From Streptomyces sp. S.PNR 29 (GTDB lineage Bacteria > Actinomycetota > Actinomycetes > Streptomycetales > Streptomycetaceae), in assembly GCF_030386795.1 (NCBI RefSeq), contig NZ_JANUQM010000005.1:434001-498000 (forward strand): a DNA stretch of 64,000 nt, written 5' to 3'. Below the pieces are notes generated by a model, which saw nothing but the letters and a program-made list of their open reading frames with translations, did not search any database and was not told the origin of the DNA. The translations under genes were made by a program, and so were the position numbers. Positions within the stretch are counted from its first letter, which is position 1, and each line of letters begins with the position of its first letter. Positions 41,934 through 51,120 of this stretch are shown one piece after another.

Positions 41934-41969
41934 GTTGCGCATCAGTCTCACTGTTGCGTGATGCGCACC
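41934..41969. promoter_or_regulatory. Betaine-regulon operator of purU
   Basis: GTTGCGCAT (41934) and GTTGCGTGA (41953) are direct repeats with 19-bp period; the second extends to a GTTGC-N7-GCACC palindrome. It is 18 nt before the purU start codon, so repression would be steric. Confidence 0.7.
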
Positions 41970-41986
41970 CCCTCAGGGAGGGCTCA

Positions 41987-42859
41987 GTGTCTCTTGGACC
42001 GACATCCGACCGCGAGTACGTCCTCACCCTGTCGTGCCCCGACCGATCCGGTCTCGTCCACGCCGTCACCGGCTTCCTGGTCCGGCACTCCGGGAACATC
42101 CAGGAGAGCCAGCAGTTCGACGACCGGCTGCAGGACCGCTTCTTCATGCGGGTGCACTTCGACGTCTCGGATCCGAGCACGTCGCTGGAGGTCCTTCGGT
42201 CCGGCTTCGCCCCGGTGGCGGAGGCGTACCGGATCTCCTGGCAGTTGTACGAGGCGTCGACTCCGACCCGCACACTGATCATGGTGTCGAAGTTCGGTCA
42301 CTGCCTGAACGACCTGCTCTTCCGCTGGCGCACCGGCGCGCTGAACATCGAGGTTCCGGCGATCGTCTCCAACCACCGGGACTTCGAGCCGCTCGCCGAG
42401 AGCTACGGGATCCCGTTCCACCACGTGCCCGTGACCCCGGAGACGAAGCCCGACGCGGAGGCGCGTCTGCTGAAGCTCGTCGACGAACTGGACATCGACC
42501 TCGTGGTCCTCGCCCGCTACATGCAGATCCTGTCGAACGATCTGTGCAAGCAGCTCGAAGGCCGGGCGATCAACATCCACCACTCGTTCCTGCCGAGCTT
42601 CAAGGGCGCACGACCGTACGTCCAGGCGCACGAGCGCGGTGTCAAACTGGTCGGAGCGACGGCCCACTACGTCACCCCGGACCTCGACGAGGGGCCGATC
42701 ATCGAGCAGGACGTGGTCCGCGTGAACCACTCGCAGGGTCCCGACAGTCTGGTCGCCCTGGGGCGGGACGTAGAGGCTCAGGTCCTGGCGCGGGCGGTGG
42801 AATGGCACACCCAGAGCCGCGTCATGATCAACGGCAACCGCACGGTCGTCTTTCGCTGA
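41987..42859 (+). CDS. purU: Formyltetrahydrofolate deformylase
   Basis: Hydrolyses 10-formyl-THF to formate and THF, 290 aa. It has an N-terminal ACT domain (YVLTLSCPDRSGLVHAVTGF, residues 11-80) and a formyltransferase-fold domain. The active-site N196-x-H198 lies in INIHHSFLPSFKG and the acidic residue near D234 in DLDEGPII. GTG start with GGGAGG 6 nt upstream. Divergent from the betaine demethylase/formate dehydrogenase operon. In betaine catabolism PurU releases one-carbon units as formate for the neighbouring dehydrogenase and regenerates THF. Confidence 0.95.
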   Translation: MSLGPTSDREYVLTLSCPDRSGLVHAVTGFLVRHSGNIQESQQFDDRLQDRFFMRVHFDVSDPSTSLEVLRSGFAPVAEAYRISWQLYEASTPTRTLIMVSKFGHCLNDLLFRWRTGALNIEVPAIVSNHRDFEPLAESYGIPFHHVPVTPETKPDAEARLLKLVDELDIDLVVLARYMQILSNDLCKQLEGRAINIHHSFLPSFKGARPYVQAHERGVKLVGATAHYVTPDLDEGPIIEQDVVRVNHSQGPDSLVALGRDVEAQVLARAVEWHTQSRVMINGNRTVVFR

Positions 42860-42943
42860 ACGGCCAGGCCTGCCCCGGGGACGCCCACAGGGCGCCCACC
42901 GAAAAAGCCCCCCAGCCCCACACTTCTGTTGACCATTTCACAT

Positions 42944-42949
42944 ATGGTT
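42944..42949 (+). promoter_or_regulatory. Possible -10 of a leaderless iclR message
   Basis: TATGGT ends 5 nt before the ATG at 42955; no ribosome site is present. The paralogue at 62212 has TATAGT in the same place, and the surrounding TATnGTTTCGCTrTGAGCAACTA is conserved. The -35 is weak in both. Confidence 0.4.
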
Positions 42950-42954
42950 TCGCT

Positions 42955-43746
42955 ATGAGCAACTACGGCACTGAGCCCACAGTCGCTCCGAGTGGCGGAG
43001 TGCAATCCGTTGACCGCGCTGTCGCCGTGCTGGAAATTCTGGCCCAGCACGGCGAGGCGGGCGTCAGTGAAGTGGCCGCGGCGATCGATGTCCACAAGTC
43101 CACCGCCTTCCGCCTGCTCGGCGCGCTGGAGGCGCACGGGATGGTCGAGCAGGAGGGCGAGCGCGGAAAGTACCGTCTCGGCTTCGGAGTCGTGCGTCTG
43201 GCCGGTGCGGTCACGGGGCGCATCGCGGTCACCAGACATGGGCGGGGGATCTGCGAGCGTCTCGTCGACGAGGTGGGCGAGACGATGAACATCGCCGTCC
43301 TGGAATCCCACCACGCGATCAACCTCTACCAGGTGCGCGGCTCGTCCGCCATCGCCGCACAGAACTGGGTGGGGCGGCTGACTCCACTGCACTGCACCTC
43401 GAGCGGAAAGATCCTCCTGGCCCATCTCGATCCGAAGCGCCGCGACGAGTGCATCGCCGAGACCGGACTCCCTCGTCTGACCCCGCGCACGGTGACGTCC
43501 AGAAAGAAGCTGGAGGCGGAGCTCGCCGAAGCCCGCGAGCGGGGCTATGCCGTCACGATGGAGGAGTACGAGGAGGGCCTCAACGCCATGTCCGCTCCGG
43601 TGCGTTCAAGCGACGGCGAAACCATCGCCGCCCTTTCGGCGTCGGGGCCGGCCTTCCGCCTGACCGAGGAGCGGATGCACGAACTCGCGCCCGTACTGGT
43701 CGAGGGAGCGGCCGAGCTCAGCCGCCGTCTCGGCGGTACGAGCTGA
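42955..43746 (+). CDS. IclR-family transcriptional regulator of betaine catabolism
   Basis: 263-aa IclR regulator. Winged HTH at residues 19-80 (SVDRAVAVLEILAQHGEAGV, then STAFRLLGALEAHGMVEQEG), and an effector domain ending TEERMHELAPVLVEGAAELS. Close paralogue of 62212-63009. It ends at a strong terminator facing the sox operon. The 19-bp direct repeats upstream of purU, sox and other genes are its probable targets. The ligand may be betaine, sarcosine or glycine; not deducible from sequence. Confidence 0.9.
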   Translation: MSNYGTEPTVAPSGGVQSVDRAVAVLEILAQHGEAGVSEVAAAIDVHKSTAFRLLGALEAHGMVEQEGERGKYRLGFGVVRLAGAVTGRIAVTRHGRGICERLVDEVGETMNIAVLESHHAINLYQVRGSSAIAAQNWVGRLTPLHCTSSGKILLAHLDPKRRDECIAETGLPRLTPRTVTSRKKLEAELAEARERGYAVTMEEYEEGLNAMSAPVRSSDGETIAALSASGPAFRLTEERMHELAPVLVEGAAELSRRLGGTS

Positions 43747-43796
43747 GGTCCGGGAGACCGGACCCGGTCCCTGGCCTCGACAGGACAGGCCATACA

Positions 43797-43837
43797 GGCG
43801 GCGGTCAGGATCCGGTGTCCGGGTCCTGACCGCCGCC
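43797..43837. terminator. Bidirectional terminator between iclR and soxG
   Basis: Perfect 14-bp stem (43797-43810 with 43824-43837) and a 13-nt loop, between convergent genes ending at 43746 and 43853. Confidence 0.8.
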
Positions 43838-43852
43838 TTCGCGGTGGCCGTG

Positions 43853-44458
43853 TCAGGCCGTCCACTCCGAAGCCGCGTCCAGCAGCCAGTCCGTCAGGTA
43901 CCCGGCGAAGGACGAACGGACCAGGACCCAGAACCCGGCCCGGGGTTCGGCCCGGGCGACCAGCACGACCTGGGTGCGGCCCAGGGTCGTCTGCGCGCAG
44001 CGGGCGGGGCCGAAGACCCTCGGGTGCAGATCCAGCGAGCAGCCGTGTGCCAGCAGGTCACGGGCGCGGGGGCCCGCGACGAGGAGCGTGGTGCGCTGAG
44101 CCGAGACATCGATGACGGACACCGGCTCGTCGCCCGCGCCCCCGCGGATCCGGCTCTCCACGTCCTGCTGACCGCCGGGCGGGCCCACCACGAGCCACTC
44201 GTCGGGGCCGAGCCAAAGCGCGGTCAGCTCTCCGGCGTGGACGACGGTGTTGGGTTCGACGGGCAGTTGGAGGCCCAGCGCCAGGCCCACGGCGTCGGCT
44301 GCCGCTCCCTTGGGATCGAGGCGCACGTTGATCTGGGTCAGGAAGGGGAGTTCCGCCAGCCGGATCGCGCCCCCGGACGTACGTGTCGCGGCGGCCAGGC
44401 GGTCGGCGGCGTGCGACAGAGGGCTGCGGAGCGGGGCGGTAAGGGCGGTGTCAGCCAT
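43853..44458 (-). CDS. soxG: Sarcosine oxidase gamma subunit
   Basis: 201-aa small subunit of heterotetrameric sarcosine oxidase, homologous to the GcvT-like folate-binding fold. Family features include ELTALWLGPDEWLVVGPPGG and a C-terminal VLVRSSFAGYLTDWLLDA. The ATG overlaps the soxDA stop by 8 nt, placing it as last gene of the DMG dehydrogenase/folD/glyA/sox operon. It completes the enzyme oxidising sarcosine to glycine and a C1 unit on THF. Confidence 0.92.
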   Translation of the reverse strand: MADTALTAPLRSPLSHAADRLAAATRTSGGAIRLAELPFLTQINVRLDPKGAAADAVGLALGLQLPVEPNTVVHAGELTALWLGPDEWLVVGPPGGQQDVESRIRGGAGDEPVSVIDVSAQRTTLLVAGPRARDLLAHGCSLDLHPRVFGPARCAQTTLGRTQVVLVARAEPRAGFWVLVRSSFAGYLTDWLLDAASEWTA

Positions 44459-47400
44459 CGCGGCGGGCTCCCTCGGGGTCGTAGAGAACGGGGCTTGCGA
44501 CGGTCACCGGGACCAGCCGGTCGCCCACGGGGGCGTAGAGACGTTCGCCGATGCGGTCCCGGCCGCCCTTGATCAGGGCGAGGGCGAAGGTCCGGCCGAG
44601 GGCGGCACTGCGGTAGCTGGAGGTGACGTGTCCGAGCATCGGGACCGGCGGCGCGGGCAGTACACCGTCGGCGACCAGGTGCGTGCCCTCGGGGAGGAAG
44701 GTGCCCGGGTCCTCCGGGAGCAGACCGACCAGATGCTTGCGGTCGGGGCGGACGGTGTCGGCGCGCGCGAAGGAACGCTTGCCGATGAAGTCGGGCTTCT
44801 TCTTCGACACCACCCAGTTCATGCCGAGGTCCTGCGGCGTCACCGTGCCGTCGGTGTCCTGGCCGACGATCGGATAGCCCTTCTCCGCCCGCAGGACGTG
44901 CATCGTCTCCGTGCCGTACGGGGTGATGCCGTACGGGGCGCCGGCCTCGTACAGCGCCTCCCACAGGGCGAGGGCCTCCCACGGCGACACGTTGATCTCA
45001 TAGGCGAGTTCGCCGGAGAAGCTGATCCGGCACACCCGTGCGGCGATGCCTGCGACGGTCGTCTCGCGCCACGCCATGAACGGGAAGTCCTCGTTGGCGA
45101 CGGCCAGGTGAGGCGCGAGCGAGCCGAGGACCTCGCGGGACCGCGGTCCGACCAGGGCGACGGTGGCCCAGTGCTCGGTCACGGACGTGCAGTGGACGCG
45201 CAGATCGGGCCACTCGGTCTGCAGCCACTCCTCCATCCAGTCCAGTACGGCGGCCGCGTTGCCCGTCGTGGTGGTGACCAGGAAGCGGTCCTGGGCGAGG
45301 CGGATGACGGTGCCGTCGTCGAAGACCATCCCGTCGGGGCGGCACATCACGCCGTAGCGGATCATGCCGACCTTCAAGGTGCTCATCATGTTGGTGTAGA
45401 GCCGGTCGAGGAAGACGCCGGCGTCCGGGCCCTGTACGTCGATCTTGCCGAGGGTGGAGGCGTCCATGAAGGCGACGCCCTCGCGGGCGGCGGTGCACTC
45501 GCGCAGCACCGCGGCCTCCATGTCCTCGCCGTCCTGCGGGTAGTACCAGGGCCGCTTCCACTGGCCGACGTTCTCGAACAGGGCGCCGTGCGCGACATGC
45601 CACTCGTGCAGGGCGGTGGTGCGGATCGGGTCGTGCAGCGCCCCGCGGTCGCGGCCGGCGAGGGCGGCGAAGGAGACGGGGGTGTACGGCGGACGGAACG
45701 TGGTCGTGCCGAGCGCGGAGATGTCCACGCCGAGCAGTTCGGCGACGACGCCGCCGGCCAGGACGCCGGAGGTCTTGCCCTGGTCGTTGGCGGTGCCGGC
45801 CGTGGTGTAGCGCTTGGTGTGCTCGACCGAGCGCATTCCGGCACCGGTCGCCCGGGCCAGGTCGTCCACGGTGACGTCGCGCTGGAGGTCGACGAAACGC
45901 GGGGCGCCTTCCCGGCCCGGGACGGTGAAGACCTGCATGGGCGGCGTCTGCGGTTGCGCGGACACCTGCGGCAGACGGGGAGCCTCGGAGGTGTAGCCCT
46001 CGGCCTCGATCGCGCGGGCACCGGCGGCTGCCCCCTGCGCGAGGACTCGGGCCAGGTCGAAGACGCCGCTCGCGCCACCCGCGACCTCGACCGCCTGGCG
46101 GCAGGCGTCGGGGACGAAGGTGCCGAGCGTCTCGTCGTAGCGCAGCTTGCCGCCCGCCTGGCTGAACAGGTGTGCCACCGGGTTCCAGCCGCCGGAGACC
46201 AGCAGCAGGTCGGCGGCGAACTCCCGTCGGCCTGTCGCCTCCCCGTACGGGGCGACGCTCACGGCGGTGAGCCGGGCGGCGCCTTCGGTGGCGATCACGG
46301 CGTGGCCCGGCAGTACCTCGATGCCGGCCTGCCGGGCACGCTCCGCCCACTCCCCCGGTTCGGGGCGGGTGTCGACGACGGCCCCGACGGCCACGCCCGC
46401 CGCGGTGAGGTCCAGTGCTGCCGCATAGGCGCTGTCGTTGGTGGTGAAGACGACCGCGTGGCGGCCGGGCAGAGCAGCGTACTTGTGCAGGTAGGCGCGG
46501 GCCGAGGCGGCCAGCATCACACCGGGGCGGTCGTTGTCCGCGAAGGCCAGCGAACGCTCATGGGCGCCGGTGGCCAGGACGACGCGACGGGCGCGGATGC
46601 GCCAGACGCGTTCGCGGGACACGTGCTCCGGGGCCTCGGCGCCCAGGTGGTTGGTGCGGCGCTCCACGGCGAGGAGGTGGTTGTCGTCGTAGTAACCGAA
46701 GACGGTGGTGCGGCGCAGTACGCGTACGTCGGGGGCGGCGTCGAGCCGGGCGGTCGTCTCGTCCACCCAGTCGAGGAGTTCGCCGGTGCCGAGGAGGCTG
46801 CCGCCGGGTTCCGGTTGGTCGTCGGCGAGGATGACGCGGGCACCTGAGCGGGCGGCGGCCGCCGCTGCGGCGAGGCCGGCCGGGCCCGCGCCGACGATCA
46901 GCAGGTCGCAGTGGGCGTGTACGGCGTCGTAGCGGGCCGGGTCCGGTTCGGTGGCGAGGCGGCCCTGGCCCGGGAGGCTGCTCGCGACCAGGCCGTCGTA
47001 GAGCTCGACGGTCGTGGCGGGCAGCATCGGCTCGGGGAAGGGGGCCTCGATCTGGATGACGGCGTTGGGCTCCTCGACGCCGGCCGAGAAGATTCCTCGC
47101 GGGCGGCCGAGCTTGATGCTGGTGCCGGTCTGGATGACGCCGTTGGCGAGGAGGGCGGAGGCGAGGGTGTCGCCCCGGTAGCCCTGGTATTCGGTGCCGT
47201 CGAAGGTGAAGGTGAGGGGGGTGTCGCGGTGGATTCGGCCGCGGGTGGGGTGGCGGAACGGCTGGGTGTTCTCCCCCACCCCGCCTCTTCCCGAAACCAG
47301 GGGCTCCGCCCCTGGACCCCGCTGGGGGCTCTGCGCCCAGGCCCCCGTATCGGCCTGAACGGCCTCGTCCTCAATCGCCGGACGGGCTGGAGTCGCTGAA

Positions 47401-47705
47401 CTCGGCTGAAGAGTGACGGGACGCGGCTCCACCGTCTCCGGGCGCTCCTCCCCCGCCCGGTACACCGCCAGCACCTCGTTCGTCGACGTGTCCCGCACCG
47501 CGTTGAACCAGCGGCGGCAGCCCGCCGCGTGGCTCCAGCGCTCGGCGAAGGGTCCCTTCGTGTTCTCGCGGAAGAAGAGGTACCGGGCCCACTCCTCGTC
47601 GGTGAGGGAGGCCGGGTCCTCCGGGTACGGCACGTGGGCCTGGCCGCCGTAGTGGAACTCGGCCTCGTCGCGGGGCCCGCACCACGGGCAGGGGATCAGC
47701 AGCAT
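44451..47705 (-). CDS. soxD-soxA: Sarcosine oxidase delta and alpha subunits read as one fused ORF
   Basis: 1084-aa open frame. Residues 1-90 are a complete delta subunit (MLLIPCPWCG...) with zinc ligands C6, C9, H59 and C63. Residues about 104-147 translate an intergenic Streptomyces repeat (AIEDEAVQADTGAWAQ, GAEPLVSGRG). From about 149, SoxA begins (QPFRHPTRGRIHRDTPLTFT): NAD/FAD module GAGPAGLAAAAAAARSG and a C-terminal GcvT-type folate domain. No stop ends delta. SoxA could also start separately at a GTG (residue 143). Start ATG has AGGGAG upstream; 20 nt after soxB. Whether a fusion or two chains are made needs protein data. Confidence 0.9.
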   Translation of the reverse strand: MLLIPCPWCGPRDEAEFHYGGQAHVPYPEDPASLTDEEWARYLFFRENTKGPFAERWSHAAGCRRWFNAVRDTSTNEVLAVYRAGEERPETVEPRPVTLQPSSATPARPAIEDEAVQADTGAWAQSPQRGPGAEPLVSGRGGVGENTQPFRHPTRGRIHRDTPLTFTFDGTEYQGYRGDTLASALLANGVIQTGTSIKLGRPRGIFSAGVEEPNAVIQIEAPFPEPMLPATTVELYDGLVASSLPGQGRLATEPDPARYDAVHAHCDLLIVGAGPAGLAAAAAAARSGARVILADDQPEPGGSLLGTGELLDWVDETTARLDAAPDVRVLRRTTVFGYYDDNHLLAVERRTNHLGAEAPEHVSRERVWRIRARRVVLATGAHERSLAFADNDRPGVMLAASARAYLHKYAALPGRHAVVFTTNDSAYAAALDLTAAGVAVGAVVDTRPEPGEWAERARQAGIEVLPGHAVIATEGAARLTAVSVAPYGEATGRREFAADLLLVSGGWNPVAHLFSQAGGKLRYDETLGTFVPDACRQAVEVAGGASGVFDLARVLAQGAAAGARAIEAEGYTSEAPRLPQVSAQPQTPPMQVFTVPGREGAPRFVDLQRDVTVDDLARATGAGMRSVEHTKRYTTAGTANDQGKTSGVLAGGVVAELLGVDISALGTTTFRPPYTPVSFAALAGRDRGALHDPIRTTALHEWHVAHGALFENVGQWKRPWYYPQDGEDMEAAVLRECTAAREGVAFMDASTLGKIDVQGPDAGVFLDRLYTNMMSTLKVGMIRYGVMCRPDGMVFDDGTVIRLAQDRFLVTTTTGNAAAVLDWMEEWLQTEWPDLRVHCTSVTEHWATVALVGPRSREVLGSLAPHLAVANEDFPFMAWRETTVAGIAARVCRISFSGELAYEINVSPWEALALWEALYEAGAPYGITPYGTETMHVLRAEKGYPIVGQDTDGTVTPQDLGMNWVVSKKKPDFIGKRSFARADTVRPDRKHLVGLLPEDPGTFLPEGTHLVADGVLPAPPVPMLGHVTSSYRSAALGRTFALALIKGGRDRIGERLYAPVGDRLVPVTVASPVLYDPEGARRDG
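47268..47398. repeat. Streptomyces intergenic repeat inserted between soxD and soxA
   Basis: Two neighbouring hairpins, 47297-47315 (perfect 8-bp stem, TCC loop) and 47322-47340 (7 of 8 pairs), are followed by CAATCGCCGGACGGGCTGGA. This GC-rich module is familiar from many Streptomyces intergenic gaps. In this orientation and frame it has no stop, so it links the two subunit genes. Confidence 0.8.
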
Positions 47706-47725
47706 GGTTCGGCTCCCTAGTGGTC

Positions 47726-48958
47726 CTAGTGGGCCACCGCGGCCGCGCCGTGCTCGTCGACGAGCGCGCCGGTGGTGAAACGGTCGAGCGAGAAGGGGGC
47801 GTTGAGCGGGTGGGGGACGTCATGGGCGATGGTGTGGGCGTAGACCCAGCCGACCCCCGGAGTCGCCTTGAAACCGCCGGTGCCCCATCCGCAGTTGAGG
47901 TACAGGTTGTCCACCGGGGTGAGGCCGATGATCGGCGAGGCGTCGGGGCTGACGTCGACGATGCCGCCCCAGGTGCGCAGCACATGGGCCCGGGCGAAGA
48001 CCGGGAAGAGTTCCAGGGCCGCGGACATCTGCTCTTCGATGATGTGGAAGGCGCCGCGCTGGGTGTAGGAGTTGTACGAGTCGATGCCCGCGCCCATGAC
48101 CAGCTCGCCCTTGTGCGCCTGGCTGACATACACGTGCACCGCGTTGGACATGACGACCGTCGGGTGCACCGGCTCCAGCAACTCCGACACCAGCGCCTGC
48201 AACGGGTGGCTCTGGAGGGGCAGTTCGATGCCCGCCATCGCCGCCAGCACCGAGGTGTGGCCCGCCGAGCACAGGGCCACCTTGCCCGCCGCGATCGGGC
48301 CCCGGGTGGTCTGGACGCCGACCACCCGGTTGCCGACCACGTCGAGGCCGGTGACCTCGCAGTTCTGGATGATGTCGATCCCGGCGGCGTCGGCGGAGCG
48401 GGCCAGGCCCCACGCCACGTGGTCGTGCTTGGCGATCCCGGCGCGCGGCTGGTAGGTGGCGCCCAGGACCGGATAGCGCACGTCCGGGGAGATGTTGACG
48501 ATCGGGCAGACGTCCTTGACGCCGTCGGCGTCGAGCCACTCGGCGTCCACGCCGTTGAGGCGGTTCGCCTCGACTCGGCGCACGCTGTCGCGGACGTCCT
48601 GGAGGCTGTGGGCGAGGTTCAGTACGCCGCGCTGGGAGAAGAGGATCGGGTAGTCGAGCTCCTCCGCCAGGCCCTCCCACAGCTTGAGCGCGTGCTCGTA
48701 GATGCCGGCGCTCTCGTCCCAGAGGTAGTTGGAGCGGATGATCGTGGTGTTGCGGGCCATGTTGCCGCCCGCCAGCCAGCCCTTCTCCAGCACGGCGACG
48801 TTGGTGATGCCGTGGTTCTTCGCCAGGTAGTGGGCGGTGGCCAGGCCGTGACCGCCGCCGCCGACGATGACGACGTCGTACGAGCGCTTCGGCTCGGGGG
48901 TGCGCCACAGCCAGTCGGGGTGTTCGGGGAGCTCGGCGCCGGGGGTGCGGGGGCTCAT
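47726..48958 (-). CDS. soxB: Sarcosine oxidase beta subunit
   Basis: 410-aa FAD/FMN-dependent amine oxidoreductase, catalytic subunit. The dinucleotide fold is VVIVGGGGHGLATAHYLAKN; NMARNTTIIRSNYLWDES is characteristic of heterotetrameric SoxB. It oxidises sarcosine to glycine. ATG overlaps the glyA stop (ATGA), so glycine and the hydroxymethyltransferase are made together. The flavin-linking histidine region appears conserved but I did not fix its number. Confidence 0.95.
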   Translation of the reverse strand: MSPRTPGAELPEHPDWLWRTPEPKRSYDVVIVGGGGHGLATAHYLAKNHGITNVAVLEKGWLAGGNMARNTTIIRSNYLWDESAGIYEHALKLWEGLAEELDYPILFSQRGVLNLAHSLQDVRDSVRRVEANRLNGVDAEWLDADGVKDVCPIVNISPDVRYPVLGATYQPRAGIAKHDHVAWGLARSADAAGIDIIQNCEVTGLDVVGNRVVGVQTTRGPIAAGKVALCSAGHTSVLAAMAGIELPLQSHPLQALVSELLEPVHPTVVMSNAVHVYVSQAHKGELVMGAGIDSYNSYTQRGAFHIIEEQMSAALELFPVFARAHVLRTWGGIVDVSPDASPIIGLTPVDNLYLNCGWGTGGFKATPGVGWVYAHTIAHDVPHPLNAPFSLDRFTTGALVDEHGAAAVAH

Positions 48959-50238
48959 CGGGCGTCTCCGTTGTCGGACAGGTGGGGGTAGAGCGGGTGC
49001 TTGGCGGCCAGTGCCTCCGTGCGGGCGCGCAGGGCGGCCACGTCCGGCTCCGGCTGGAGTGCGAGGGCGATCACGTCCGCCACCTCGGCGAAGTCCTGCT
49101 CGGTGAAGCCGCGGGTGGCCAGTGCCGGGGTGCCGACGCGCAGGCCCGAGGTGACCATGGGCGGGCGCGGGTCGAACGGCACGGCGTTGCGGTTGACGGT
49201 GATCCCGATCTCGTGGAGCAGGTCCTCGGCCTGGCGGCCGTCCAGCTCCGAGTCGCGCAGGTCGACGAGGACGAGGTGGACGTCCGTGCCGCCGGTCAGC
49301 ACCTTCACTCCGGCGGCCGCCGCGTCCGGCTGGGTGAGGCGTTCGGCCAGGATGCGGGCACCCGCGAGCGTGCGGGCCTGGCGTTCGGCGAACTCCGGTG
49401 ACGCCGCGACCTTGAACGACACGGCCTTCGCGGCGATGACGTGCTCCAGCGGGCCGCCCTGCATACCGGGGAACACCGCCGAGTTGATCTTCTTGGCGAG
49501 GTCGGCGTCGTTGGTGAGGACGACTCCGCCGCGCGGACCGCCGAGCGTCTTGTGCGTCGTCGTGGTCGTGACGTGGGCGTGCGGTACGGGGTTGGGGTGC
49601 AGTCCCGCCGCCACCAGGCCGGCGAAGTGCGCCATGTCCACCATCAGCAGGGCGCCCACCTCGTCGGCGATTCTGCGGAAGGCCGCGAAGTCCAGCTGCC
49701 TCGGGTACGCCGACCAGCCCGCGATGATCATCTTGGGGCGGTGTTCCTTGGCGAGCCGCTCGACCTCGTCCATGTCGACGAGGTTGTCCGTCTCGGACAC
49801 GTGGTACGGCACGACGTTCAGCATCTTGCCGCTGTAGTTGATGCGCATGCCGTGCGTGAGGTGCCCGCCGTGCGCGAGGTCGAGGCCGAGGATCGTGTCG
49901 CCTGGCTGGAGCAGGGCGAAGAAGACGGCGGTGTTGGCCTGGGCTCCCGAGTGCGGCTGCACGTTGGCGAACCCGGCGCCGAAGAGGGCCTTGATCCGCT
50001 CGATGGCCAGCCGCTCGGTGACGTCGACGTGCTCGCAGCCGCCGTAGTAGCGGCGGCCCGGGTACCCCTCGGCGTACTTGTTGGTCGCGACCGAGCCCTG
50101 GGCCTCCATCACGGCACAGGGCGCGAAGTTCTCGGAGGCGATCATCTCCAGGGTGGACTGCTGGCGGTGCAGCTCGGCGCGGAGCGCGGCGTGGACCTCG
50201 GGGTCCAGCTCCGCCAGGGGGGTGTTCAGCGCGTTCAT
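48955..50238 (-). CDS. glyA: Serine hydroxymethyltransferase
   Basis: PLP enzyme interconverting glycine plus methylene-THF with serine, 427 aa. PLP lysine is K230 (TTTTHKTLGGPRGG); SENF and GYPGRRYYGG motifs are present near the N-terminus. ATG overlaps the folD stop. As an operon paralogue dedicated to sarcosine catabolism, it turns two glycine-derived steps into serine for the dehydratase at 36110. Confidence 0.96.
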   Translation of the reverse strand: MNALNTPLAELDPEVHAALRAELHRQQSTLEMIASENFAPCAVMEAQGSVATNKYAEGYPGRRYYGGCEHVDVTERLAIERIKALFGAGFANVQPHSGAQANTAVFFALLQPGDTILGLDLAHGGHLTHGMRINYSGKMLNVVPYHVSETDNLVDMDEVERLAKEHRPKMIIAGWSAYPRQLDFAAFRRIADEVGALLMVDMAHFAGLVAAGLHPNPVPHAHVTTTTTHKTLGGPRGGVVLTNDADLAKKINSAVFPGMQGGPLEHVIAAKAVSFKVAASPEFAERQARTLAGARILAERLTQPDAAAAGVKVLTGGTDVHLVLVDLRDSELDGRQAEDLLHEIGITVNRNAVPFDPRPPMVTSGLRVGTPALATRGFTEQDFAEVADVIALALQPEPDVAALRARTEALAAKHPLYPHLSDNGDAR

Positions 50239-51098
50239 ACGGCGTTCGCGTTCCTCTCGGCGGCCTCGACGACGTTGGCGAGCAGCATGGCTCGGGTCAT
50301 GGGGCCCACGCCCCCGGGCATCGGCGCGAGCCATCCGGCGACCTGGGCGGCGTCCGGGTGGATGTCGCCGACCAGGCCCTGGTCGGTGCGGGTGATGCCG
50401 ACGTCCAGGACGGCCGCGCCGGGGCGCAGCATGTCCTTGGTGATCAGTCCGGGCGAGCCGGCGGCCGCGACGACGATGTCCGCCTCGCGCGTGTGCCAGG
50501 CCAGGCCCTTGGTTCCGGTGTGGCAGAGGGTGACGGTGGCGTTCTCGGATCTGCGGGTGAGCAGGAGCCCGATGGGGCGTCCGACGGTGATGCCCCGGCC
50601 GATCACGCACACCCGCGCTCCGGCCAGCGGCACGTCGTGGCGGCGGAGCAGTTCGACGATGCCGCGTGGGGTGCACGGCAGCGGGGCCTCGACGCCTAGG
50701 ACGAGCCGGCCGAGGTTGACGGGGTGCAGTCCGTCGGCGTCCTTGGCCGGGTCCATGCGTTCCAGGACGGCGTTGGCGTCCAGGTGCCGCGGCAGCGGGA
50801 GCTGGACGATGTAGCCGGTGCAGGCGGGGTCGGCGTTGAGTTCGTCGATCGTCTCCTCGACCTGCTGCTGCGAGGCGTCGGCGGGCAGCTCCCGGCGGAT
50901 GGAGGCGATGCCCACCTGGGCACAGTCGCGGTGCTTGCCGACGACGTAGGCGTGGCTGCCCGGGTCGTCGCCGACCAGGACGGTGCCCAGGCCCGGCGGG
51001 CGGCCCGTGGTCGCGGTCGACTTGGCCACACGCTCGGCGAGTTCGCGGCGGATGGCGGCGGCAGTGGCCTTGCCGTCGAGCAGGTGTGCGGTGGTCAC
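50235..51098 (-). CDS. folD: Bifunctional methylene-THF dehydrogenase/cyclohydrolase
   Basis: 287 aa. Oxidises 5,10-methylene-THF to 10-formyl-THF, feeding PurU. Active-site Y-x3-K lies in YVVGKHRDCAQVG, and the catalytic aspartate is in KDADGLHPVN. The NADP site is GRGITVGRPIGLLL. I start at GTG 51098, with GGAAGGA about 10 nt upstream; another GTG at 51128 overlaps the previous gene. Part of the DMG dehydrogenase operon, linked to folate-dependent demethylation. Confidence 0.95.
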   Translation of the reverse strand: MTTAHLLDGKATAAAIRRELAERVAKSTATTGRPPGLGTVLVGDDPGSHAYVVGKHRDCAQVGIASIRRELPADASQQQVEETIDELNADPACTGYIVQLPLPRHLDANAVLERMDPAKDADGLHPVNLGRLVLGVEAPLPCTPRGIVELLRRHDVPLAGARVCVIGRGITVGRPIGLLLTRRSENATVTLCHTGTKGLAWHTREADIVVAAAGSPGLITKDMLRPGAAVLDVGITRTDQGLVGDIHPDAAQVAGWLAPMPGGVGPMTRAMLLANVVEAAERNANAV

Positions 51099-51120
51099 CG
51101 GCGGTGTTCCTTCCCTGCGG

